Of a stretch of DNA of 5,159 nt, positions 1 through 5,159 are shown in pieces (positions within the stretch are counted from its first letter, which is position 1; every line of letters begins with the position of its first letter). The DNA is taken from positions 1 to 5,159 of the forward strand of contig CAJWZI010000162.1 of the NCBI GenBank assembly GCA_913049615.1. Direction: 5' to 3'. The notes below the pieces were generated by a model. The model had not been told where the DNA came from. It did no database searches and worked only from the letters and a program-made list of their open reading frames with translations. This DNA comes from an uncultured Alphaproteobacteria bacterium. Its GTDB lineage: Bacteria; Pseudomonadota; Alphaproteobacteria; GCA-2731375. A program made the position numbers and the translations under genes.

Positions 1-141
1 GCGGGCATAAAGGGCGGTGACGGTCTGCCTGTATTCGGCGACTTGGGATTGACAGTCCTTGACAAGATGCCTCGTTTTCGCCGAACGGAAATCGAAACCT
101 TAGGAGACGATGTACTGGAAAGCTACGTACATCAGGCGTAA
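1..141 (+). CDS. ribD: RibD C-terminal end (pyrimidine deaminase/reductase), 5' truncated
   Basis: The window opens inside a reading frame that starts at base 1 and ends with TAA at 139-141, giving 46 residues. The peptide contains KGGDGLPVFGDLGL followed by PRFRR and LGDDVLESY. This matches the end of the reductase domain of RibD, where a GGDG element precedes the last strands. RibD is a bifunctional cytosolic enzyme. It deaminates 2,5-diamino-6-ribosylamino-pyrimidinone 5'-phosphate and then reduces the ribosyl side chain with NADPH. Only the tail of the reductase half is visible, so neither the deaminase zinc site nor the start can be assessed. The identification is supported by the next gene, riboflavin synthase, which starts 8 bases after the stop and is the usual partner downstream of ribD. 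The fragment is short, so the call rests on motif plus context. Confidence 0.88.
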   Translation, partial: AGIKGGDGLPVFGDLGLTVLDKMPRFRRTEIETLGDDVLESYVHQA

Positions 142-149
142 TAAAAGGT

Positions 150-743
150 ATGTTTACAGGAATAGTTACAGATATCGGTCGAATTAATGAAGCCGAGGTT
201 GCAGGCGATACAAAATTTGTAATCGCCACGGCCTACAATACCGAATCCATCGCAATTGGCGCCTCAATTTGTTGCTCCGGCGTCTGTCTGACGGTGGTCG
301 ATAAAGCAGATGGCTGGTTTTCAGTTACTGCGTCGGCTGAGACACTGGCCTGTAGCAATCTTTGCGATTGGGGCGTGGAGACCCCAGTCAATCTGGAGCG
401 AGCGCTGAAGGTTGGAGATGAACTGGGTGGGCATATCGTCTCGGGCCACGTTGATGGAGTAGTTGAAATTGCATCAATCGAAATCGAAGGTGACAGCTTG
501 CGGTTCTGTTTCACCTTGAGCGACGATCTGGCGCCTTATATCGCTCCCAAGGGTTCGGTTTGCTTAAATGGTGTATCCTTGACGGTGAACGAGGTAGATG
601 ACGCTGAATTCGGCGTCAATATAATTCCCCATACCCGGGAAATGACTACGTTTGGACGGGCTAGGGCCGGAGACCGGGTCAACCTGGAAATTGACGTGTT
701 GGCTCGGTATGTAGCTCGGTTGGCACAAAAGGAGATATTGTGA
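150..743 (+). CDS. ribE: Riboflavin synthase, alpha subunit type
   Basis: This cytosolic enzyme dismutates two 6,7-dimethyl-8-ribityllumazine molecules into riboflavin and the pyrimidine substrate of lumazine synthase, the last step of the riboflavin pathway. The 197-residue protein has the two lumazine-binding barrels of the family. Barrel one begins with the hallmark MFTGIV at residues 1-6 and carries SGVCLTV (43-49). Barrel two carries LNGVSLTV (139-146), and the internal repeat is visible to the eye. GGHIVSGHVDG (93-103) joins the halves; Cys46, His95 and His100 line up with Cys48, His97 and His102 of the E. coli enzyme. The ending IDVLARYVARL is typical. The length is slightly below that of the E. 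coli protein. The start is fixed by MFTGIV, although the nearest purine-rich run (AAAAGG) ends only one base before the ATG. The stop overlaps the next gene by four bases. The gene is called ribC in some species. Confidence 0.97.
   Translation: MFTGIVTDIGRINEAEVAGDTKFVIATAYNTESIAIGASICCSGVCLTVVDKADGWFSVTASAETLACSNLCDWGVETPVNLERALKVGDELGGHIVSGHVDGVVEIASIEIEGDSLRFCFTLSDDLAPYIAPKGSVCLNGVSLTVNEVDDAEFGVNIIPHTREMTTFGRARAGDRVNLEIDVLARYVARLAQKEIL
731..734 (+). promoter_or_regulatory. Ribosome binding site for the RibB gene (decides the GTG start)
   Basis: GGAG within AAAAGGAGATATT lies five bases before a GTG at 740. This is a near-ideal Shine-Dalgarno distance. The first in-frame ATG, at 752, would be 17 bases away. 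The site therefore favours the GTG start, which overlaps the ribE stop as GTGA. The ribosome binding site itself lies inside the ribE coding region. Confidence 0.75.
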
Positions 744-1870
744 CGGACGTTATGGTTAAAGACGAAGTTTACCTGTCGACTATCGAAGAAATTATTGAGG
801 ATGCCCGCCAGGGCAAGATGTTCATTCTGGTTGATGACCAGAACCGTGAGAACGAAGGCGACTTGGTCATCCCGGCTTCCATGGCCACGGCTGAGAATAT
901 CAACTTCATGGCTAGGTATGGCCGTGGCTTGATTTGTCTGTCACTTGATAGCGAGCGGGTAGAAAAATTGGGCCTGCCCCTAATGGCGCAGCGCAATGAA
1001 TCACGCCACGGTACCGCCTTTACCGTTTCCATCGAGGCGCGACAGGGTATTTCCACAGGTATTTCTGCCGCTGATCGGGCCCGCACGGTGGCGGTGGCCA
1101 TCGATCCCGATAGTGATGCCACGGATCTGGCTACGCCAGGACATATCTTCCCCCTGCTTGCCCGTGACGGAGGCGTGCTGGTTCGTGCGGGGCATACGGA
1201 GGCAGCCGTCGACGTGGCTCGTCTATCCGGTCTGCCGCCTGCCGGCGTAATTTGTGAGATTATGAATGATGACGGCACCATGGCGCGGATACCGGATCTG
1301 ATCAAATTTGCTCAATTCCATGGTCTGAAAATTGGGACCATTGCTGACCTAATTGAATACCGCCGACGCACGGAAACCTACGTGGAGCGCCAGGCAGAGG
1401 CGGAGTTGGACAGCATATATGGAGGCGCATTCCGCTCTATCGTCTATGTCAACAAAATTGCCTACTCTGAACATATTGCCTTAGTAAAGGGGGATGTGAC
1501 GAAGCCGGGTCCGGTACCTGTACGAATGCACGCCTTGGACGTCTTAAGCGATGCTCTTGGTGACAAGGCAGGTAAGGCGGGATTGTTGCAATCTGCGATG
1601 AAGCTAATCGCAGAGGTGGATCGCGGCGTTGTAGTCCTGATCCGTGAGGCATTGCCAACGGCTGTCTCCGACAAAATTCGCCGTAAGGCGGGCGAGGACA
1701 TCCCCCATCGCGTGGAACTGCGGGACTATGGCATCGGAGCTCAGATCCTTTTTGATCTGGGACTGCGCGAAATAGAATTGTTGACTAATTCCAATTATGA
1801 CATCGTCGGTATCGAAGGCTACGGCCTGACGATCGCTGCCAGTCGTCGTATTCCAATCAAAGATAACTAA
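740..1870 (+). CDS. ribB: 3,4-dihydroxy-2-butanone-4-phosphate synthase with degenerate GTP cyclohydrolase II-like domain (RibBA/RibBX type)
   Basis: The N-terminal half (about residues 10-205) is a full RibB domain, which converts ribulose 5-phosphate to 3,4-dihydroxy-2-butanone 4-phosphate and formate using Mg2+. It shows DDQNRENEGDLV (32-43) with the acidic catalytic loop, GHIFPL (134-139), RAGHTEA (149-155) with the metal-ligand histidine at 152, and EIMNDDGTMAR (173-183). The C-terminal half (about 215-376) has the overall pattern of GTP cyclohydrolase II, including LRDYGIGAQIL (327-337) and LLTN...IVGIEGYGL (347-363). The active-site elements are gone. The usual RVHSEC reads RMHALD (262-267), the CDCG zinc region is replaced by about 271-279, and the RQEGRGIG-like element reads REALPTAV (302-309). 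No cysteine occurs anywhere in this half, so a Cys3 zinc site is impossible. RibB activity is therefore expected and GTP cyclohydrolase II activity is not. Automated annotation may call it ribBA. The GTG start is supported by GGAG at 731-734, and the gene overlaps ribE by four bases. Confidence 0.94.
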   Translation: MTDVMVKDEVYLSTIEEIIEDARQGKMFILVDDQNRENEGDLVIPASMATAENINFMARYGRGLICLSLDSERVEKLGLPLMAQRNESRHGTAFTVSIEARQGISTGISAADRARTVAVAIDPDSDATDLATPGHIFPLLARDGGVLVRAGHTEAAVDVARLSGLPPAGVICEIMNDDGTMARIPDLIKFAQFHGLKIGTIADLIEYRRRTETYVERQAEAELDSIYGGAFRSIVYVNKIAYSEHIALVKGDVTKPGPVPVRMHALDVLSDALGDKAGKAGLLQSAMKLIAEVDRGVVVLIREALPTAVSDKIRRKAGEDIPHRVELRDYGIGAQILFDLGLREIELLTNSNYDIVGIEGYGLTIAASRRIPIKDN

Positions 1871-1876
1871 GCGACC

Positions 1877-2338
1877 ATGAGTGATGCTCCCCATGTATTA
1901 ATCGTTGAGGCCCGATTTTACGAGGACGTTGCTGATGAACTGGCTAAGGGTGCTATCGCAGCACTGGCGGCGGCTGGCGCCACCTATGAGCGGTTGGAAG
2001 TGCCCGGCGCCTTTGAATTGCCAGCTGCGATCCGGATGAATATCAAGGCCATGGAATTAGGTAATGGATGCCGCTATTACGACGGCTATATCGCACTCGG
2101 TTGTGTTATCCGAGGCGAAACTTCGCACTATGACCACGTATGCGGTGAATGCGCGCGCGGTTTGATGGATCTGTCGTTGGAGTTTTCTCTTGCCATTGGG
2201 TTTGGCGTTCTGACGGTAGAAAATCAGGAACAGGCCTGGGCGCGGGCCTCGGTTGACCAACTGGACAAAGGGAGAGCGGTTGCCAATGCGGCCCTACGCA
2301 TGATCGAGGTTAAGCGGGAATTTGGATGTATCCCCTGA
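1877..2338 (+). CDS. ribH: 6,7-dimethyl-8-ribityllumazine synthase
   Basis: Lumazine synthase condenses 3,4-dihydroxy-2-butanone 4-phosphate (from the upstream RibB) with 5-amino-6-ribitylamino-uracil to form the substrate of RibE. The 153-residue protein has the usual family length. It carries LEVPGAFELPAAI (40-52), which shapes the pyrimidine pocket. ALGCVIRGETSHYDHVC (73-89) is the phosphate and butanone site, with His84 aligning to the catalytic His88 of the Bacillus enzyme. GVLTVENQEQAWARA (110-124) follows, with the conserved arginine near its end. These proteins normally assemble into pentamers or larger shells; the sequence alone does not show which. The ATG lies six bases after the ribBA stop. 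I see no Shine-Dalgarno sequence in the preceding 25 bases, so translation probably depends on ribosomes finishing the upstream gene. The 3' end overlaps nusB. Confidence 0.97.
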   Translation: MSDAPHVLIVEARFYEDVADELAKGAIAALAAAGATYERLEVPGAFELPAAIRMNIKAMELGNGCRYYDGYIALGCVIRGETSHYDHVCGECARGLMDLSLEFSLAIGFGVLTVENQEQAWARASVDQLDKGRAVANAALRMIEVKREFGCIP

Positions 2339-2865
2339 TGAACCGAAACAGTGGCAGCGCAACATCTACAGTCGGGCCAAGGCGGCGAGCATCCCGGTTG
2401 GCGGCAGTGCAAGCTCTTTATCAAATAGCGCTTTGTGGTGAAGAGCCGAATGACGCGATGGTCGAGGATGCCATAATAGAATTTCTGACCTACCGCCTCG
2501 GTGCAGTACTGCCGGAAGATGCCTACGCCGAGGTGGACAACGAGATGTTTTCGGACTTGGTGCGGGGCACATTCCGTCAAAGCGTGCGCCTAATCGAAAT
2601 TCTCGACAGAGTGTTGCCGGATCGTTGGAAATTTGCGAAGTTGGATAAAATTCTGGCTAAGATACTCGGATGCGCGGCTTATGAGATGCAATTCCGGGTC
2701 GACGTGCCCGTTGCAGTGATCATCAATGAATATGTAGAGATAACAAAAGCCTTCTACGAGGGTGACGAAGGCGGCTTTATTAATGGCGTACTGCAGGAAG
2801 TTGCAGAGAACCTCCGCGGCGATGAAGTGCTGGAACACAGAAATGAGCGCGTCAGATCTAAATAG
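2326..2865 (+). CDS. nusB: Transcription antitermination factor NusB
   Basis: NusB binds boxA RNA together with NusE (ribosomal protein S10) and promotes antitermination in rRNA operons. The 179-residue reading is all-helical in character and shows the family landmarks. A basic N-terminal segment with RRRASRLAAVQALYQI comes at about residues 20-34. LDKILAKILGCAAYEM (about 106-121) follows, then VPVAVIINEYVEITKAF (about 127-143), and the closing GGFINGVL (about 149-156). The start is ambiguous. ATG at 2326 has GGGA at 2316-2319 with six-base spacing and overlaps ribH by 13 bases. ATG at 2338 gives a compact TGATG junction with the ribH stop and a 175-residue protein, but only a distant GGA. 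Both lie upstream of all conserved sequence. The position after ribH is the common one in Proteobacteria. The 3' end overlaps thiL. Confidence 0.95.
   Translation: MYPLMNRNSGSATSTVGPRRRASRLAAVQALYQIALCGEEPNDAMVEDAIIEFLTYRLGAVLPEDAYAEVDNEMFSDLVRGTFRQSVRLIEILDRVLPDRWKFAKLDKILAKILGCAAYEMQFRVDVPVAVIINEYVEITKAFYEGDEGGFINGVLQEVAENLRGDEVLEHRNERVRSK
2831..2834 (+). promoter_or_regulatory. Probable ribosome binding site for thiL
   Basis: TGGA, followed by a further A, lies eight bases before the ATG at 2843 and inside the nusB reading frame. It supports 2843 as the thiL start. The in-frame ATGs further upstream (2762 and 2822) have no comparable element and would add residues not seen in the family. 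The match is short and modest. Confidence 0.45.
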
Positions 2866-3850
2866 ATCGGTTGGTCCTAAGAATACTTTCGGTCAGAAGT
2901 CAGGTGAATTCGAATTAATTTCTCGGTACTTCGCGCCGCTAGCGGGTCCTGGCGGACTGGGCTTGACGGACGATGCCGCCTTGTTGACGCCTCGGGCCGG
3001 TTGCCAAATAGTGTTGACCACCGACGCTATTGTATCGGGTGTCCATTTCTTGCCGGAAGACCCAGGTGATGATTTGGCCTGGAAGCTTCTTGGGGTCAAT
3101 CTTTCAGATCTGGCGGCAATGGGGGCAGAACCTGTTGGATACTTGATCACCACCGCCTGGCCCAGGGATTTGCCCGAAAGCTGGATAGCTTTATTTGCCA
3201 AGGGTTTAGGGATGGCGCAGGAAAGTTTCGGTATTAGTCTTTTGGGTGGTGATACGGTATCGACCGCAGGTCCTCTTACCCTTTCCCTGACCGGTTTGGG
3301 TGAAGTGCCGCAGAATGAAGCCTTACGACGTAACGGCGCTCAGGTTAGTGATTTAATTTATGTCTCGGGCCGGATTGGAGATGCCGGTGTGGGTCTGCGT
3401 GTCCTTCGGGATCACAAGTTGGTTGATAGTGATGACGAACGACGTTTCGTAGTAGAGCGTTACCGGCGCCCACGGCCGCGGTTGGCATTAGGCGCGGCGT
3501 TGCGCGGCGTAGCCAGCGCTTGCATCGATGTCTCTGATGGCCTTGTCGCTGATTTGGAGCATTTGGCGGAGCAATCTTTCGTCAAAATGAAGGTGCATTT
3601 GGACTTGGTCCCGGTGACACCTTTGGCCAAAATGTTGGGTGGACCGACGGGAGCAATCGTAGCAGGTGATGATTATGAGTTGCTCTTCACGGCACCGCCC
3701 GATAGGCAGGACAAGATTTTTGGATTGGCTCAGGATTTGAGTGTTCCCGTAAACACTATCGGTCACGTCGAAGATGGCTCCGGCATTGAGATTGTGGACT
3801 CGACCGGGAAGGCCGTTTCACTAATCTCTCCTGGGTACAGGCATTTCTGA
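2843..3850 (+). CDS. thiL: Thiamine-monophosphate kinase
   Basis: ThiL phosphorylates thiamine monophosphate with ATP to give thiamine diphosphate, the final step of bacterial thiamine cofactor synthesis, in the cytosol. From the ATG at 2843 the protein has 335 residues, close to the roughly 325 of E. coli. It shows GEFELISRYF (21-30), LTDDAALL (41-48) and TTDAIVSGVHF (59-69), then LGVNLSDLAAMGA (83-95) and LLGGDTV (133-139). These carry the metal- and nucleotide-binding aspartates of the PurM/ThiL-like N-terminal domain. The C-terminal domain has YVSGRIGDAGVGL (173-185), CIDVSDGLVADLEHLA (227-242) and AGDDYELLFTAP (274-285). No key motif is broken. The open frame extends back to an ATG at 2762, but that segment is nusB sequence read in another frame and has no family resemblance. 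The gene overlaps the nusB end by 23 bases, indicating coupled translation. Confidence 0.96.
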   Translation: MSASDLNRSVGPKNTFGQKSGEFELISRYFAPLAGPGGLGLTDDAALLTPRAGCQIVLTTDAIVSGVHFLPEDPGDDLAWKLLGVNLSDLAAMGAEPVGYLITTAWPRDLPESWIALFAKGLGMAQESFGISLLGGDTVSTAGPLTLSLTGLGEVPQNEALRRNGAQVSDLIYVSGRIGDAGVGLRVLRDHKLVDSDDERRFVVERYRRPRPRLALGAALRGVASACIDVSDGLVADLEHLAEQSFVKMKVHLDLVPVTPLAKMLGGPTGAIVAGDDYELLFTAPPDRQDKIFGLAQDLSVPVNTIGHVEDGSGIEIVDSTGKAVSLISPGYRHF

Positions 3851-3992
3851 TTAACTTATCTTTATTCAAAATTCGGATGTGGTGGATGACGCTGGTATTG
3901 AAGAATCCTGGATCCTGAAGGTCCTCCGTGTGGGCGGTTGAATTTGGTCTGCCAATCTTGTCCTGCCGTCAACAAATCTCTAGGTTGCCAGT
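3851..3992 (+). other. Intergenic gap between thiL and the transporter gene
   Basis: This is the only non-coding stretch of any size in the window. It begins AT-rich (about 3851-3873). It then holds a short tandem-like repeat of ATCCTG (3905-3910 and 3912-3917) and a weak five-pair stem with one G-U pair (3910-3914 with 3920-3924), which has no T-run after it. I see no convincing rho-independent terminator and no promoter I would defend. It may carry a promoter for the transporter or simply be an untranslated spacer within a longer transcript. Confidence 0.5.
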
Positions 3993-3998
3993 GTGTTT

Positions 3999-5159
3999 AT
4001 GCACCCCCAATATCGCAATGTTGCGTTGCTGTCGTCCTGCCAGGCGATCTTTATGTGCGGCCAGACGGCGTTGTTTTTCGTCGGCAGCCTCATCGGCTAC
4101 GAGCTGGCTCATGATAAGGCGCTGGCTACTCTCCCTGTCACCGCCGTGATCTTGGGCACGGCGGTGATGACCATTCCTGCGTCGTTGATTATGCACCGGA
4201 TTGGTCGGCGGGCGGGTTTCATGGGCGCAGCAATGTTTGGTTTGTTCGGATTGTTGATCTGTGCTTACGCCTTGTATATTTCCCAATTTTGGTTGGTGTG
4301 TGCCGGCGCACTGATTATTGGGCTCTATAATGCTTTCTGCCTGTATTACCGGTTCGCCGCGGCGGACGCAGCGACGTCGACGTTTCGGCCTAAGGCGATT
4401 TCACTGGTTATGGCGGGCGGCGTGGTCGCCGGGGTGATCGGCCCGTCTCTAGCGACTGAGAGTCGGAATTGGATTCCCGAGTTTGAATTTCTTGCCAGCT
4501 ATCTACTTCTTGCTGTTTTGCCAATCTCAGTATTCATCCTAGTTTCCTTTGTACGTATTCCGCGGCCGACGGCAGCGGAGCTGAAACATCAGGGACGGCC
4601 GGTGTGGCAAATCATGTTAGAGCCAAAGTTTATCGCCGCTGCCGGATCGTCCATGGTTGGGTACGGCATAATGGCCCTGCTGATGACGGCAACGCCTCTG
4701 GCCATGATTGCCTGTAACCATGCGGTGGACGATGCGGGTTTTGTCATTCAATGGCATGTGGTCGGCATGTTTGCGCCCTCTTTCATAACCGGGCATTTGA
4801 TCAGTAAGTTTGGCTTGATCCGGATCATGTTAACCGGCGCTATTCTGCTTATGGGCTCGGTTGCAGTCGCATTGCTTGGTATTGCAGTATGGCACTTTAT
4901 CGTTTCCATGTTCTTAGTAGGGGTCGGATGGAATTTTCTTTTCGTCGGCGGTTCCACCCTTTTGACAGAGGTGCACACGTATTCTGAACGGGCCAAAACT
5001 CAGGCGGCCCACGATTTCCTGGTCTTTGCCGTGACGGCCATAGGTTCGTTTTCCTCGGGTCAGCTATTGCAGCGGTACGGGTGGGAGCAGGTGAATTTGA
5101 TGGCGTTGCCCTTCATCGTAGCCGTCACTGTACTTGTCATTTGGTACGCTTTCGTCCGC
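3999..5159 (+). CDS. Major facilitator superfamily transporter, 3' end outside window
   Basis: An uninterrupted frame runs from the ATG at 3999 to the last base, giving 387 residues without a stop. The protein is strongly hydrophobic, with about twelve predicted inner-membrane segments near residues 8-30, 43-64, 73-93, 97-115, 134-152, 164-185, 212-237, 247-268, 273-293, 297-318, 337-355 and 366-384. The signature loop between segments 2 and 3 reads MHRIGRRAG (65-73), the MFS motif A. The matching loop of the second half reads GHLISKFG (265-272). Other landmarks are YYRFAAAD (116-123), MTATPLAMI (229-237) and QWHVVGMFAPSF (251-262), which I associate with an uncharacterised family of proteobacterial MFS proteins. 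Only a few C-terminal residues are probably missing. An in-frame stop at 3981-3983 bounds the start. GTG at 3993 is an alternative, with AGG eight bases upstream at 3982-3984. The substrate is unknown; export or uptake of a small molecule is possible. Confidence 0.9.
   Translation, partial: MHPQYRNVALLSSCQAIFMCGQTALFFVGSLIGYELAHDKALATLPVTAVILGTAVMTIPASLIMHRIGRRAGFMGAAMFGLFGLLICAYALYISQFWLVCAGALIIGLYNAFCLYYRFAAADAATSTFRPKAISLVMAGGVVAGVIGPSLATESRNWIPEFEFLASYLLLAVLPISVFILVSFVRIPRPTAAELKHQGRPVWQIMLEPKFIAAAGSSMVGYGIMALLMTATPLAMIACNHAVDDAGFVIQWHVVGMFAPSFITGHLISKFGLIRIMLTGAILLMGSVAVALLGIAVWHFIVSMFLVGVGWNFLFVGGSTLLTEVHTYSERAKTQAAHDFLVFAVTAIGSFSSGQLLQRYGWEQVNLMALPFIVAVTVLVIWYAFVR
4138..4167 (+). repeat. 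Perfect inverted repeat inside the transporter gene
   Basis: Arms 4138-4148 and 4157-4167 are perfectly complementary over 11 base pairs, mostly G-C, with an eight-base loop (ATCTTGGG). Two G-U pairs could extend the stem outward. The repeat encodes the end of membrane segment 2, where the peptide reads TAV-ILG-TAV. No T-run follows, so it is not an intrinsic terminator. It may be a by-product of the repeated tripeptide, or it could form a stable mRNA hairpin about 140 bases into the gene. Confidence 0.7.

Noticed and set aside
769..1305. Long open frame of 178 codons on the - strand
   Set aside because: It lies entirely opposite the conserved RibB domain and its peptide is rich in Arg, Ser and Pro with no recognisable domain. 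It is a codon-bias shadow.
2762..2842. N-terminal extension of thiL back to the first in-frame ATG
   Set aside because: The extension is nusB sequence read out of frame. Family resemblance begins after 2843, which also has a plausible ribosome site.
3830..3841. CCTG-GGTA-CAGG mini-hairpin at the end of thiL, followed by a T-rich stretch
   Set aside because: A four-pair stem is too weak to call a terminator, and the T residues are scattered with no continuous run.
3910..3924. Possible terminator hairpin after thiL
   Set aside because: The stem has only five pairs including one G-U, and a GC-containing stretch follows it instead of a T-run.
3928..4149. Open frame of 73 codons on the + strand in the thiL-transporter gap
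   Set aside because: More than half of it overlaps the start of the MFS transporter in another frame. Its peptide is rich in Cys and Arg with no family resemblance, so I treat it as a shadow and not a small gene.
4748..4996. Open frame of 82 codons on the - strand
   Set aside because: It is opposite the conserved C-terminal half of the MFS transporter and has no recognisable protein features.

Overview
The window looks like ordinary chromosomal core metabolism from a proteobacterium, most likely an alphaproteobacterium. This rests on the gene order ribD-ribE-ribB(A/X)-ribH-nusB-thiL, on the character of the RibH, NusB and ThiL proteins, and on moderate GC content judged by eye. I cannot name a genus. 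All genes are on the + strand. I see no mobile element, CRISPR array, tRNA, rRNA or riboswitch.

Layout: the last 46 codons of ribD (1-141) are followed by riboflavin synthase ribE (150-743), a RibB protein with a degenerate GTP cyclohydrolase II-like tail (740-1870), lumazine synthase ribH (1877-2338), antitermination factor nusB (2326-2865) and thiamine-monophosphate kinase thiL (2843-3850). These genes either overlap or lie within 8 bases of each other, so they almost certainly form one translationally coupled operon. A gap of about 145 bases with no convincing terminator or promoter follows. After it comes a major facilitator superfamily transporter (3999 to the window end) that is open at its 3' edge but already contains about twelve membrane segments.

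How the genes work together: RibD makes the pyrimidine intermediate of riboflavin synthesis and RibB makes 3,4-dihydroxy-2-butanone 4-phosphate. RibH joins the butanone phosphate to the pyrimidine to give lumazine, and RibE dismutates lumazine to riboflavin. The only riboflavin-pathway activity this operon appears to lack is GTP cyclohydrolase II, because the C-terminal domain of the RibBA-like protein has lost its zinc and catalytic residues (the RibBX arrangement). A separate ribA elsewhere in the genome is therefore predicted. NusB (rRNA antitermination) and ThiL (last step to thiamine diphosphate) are common passengers in this cluster. The transporter's substrate is unknown.

I found no previously undescribed system. 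The points most worth checking are the degenerate GTP cyclohydrolase domain, the uncharacterised transporter next to the vitamin genes, and a strong perfect inverted repeat inside the transporter gene.
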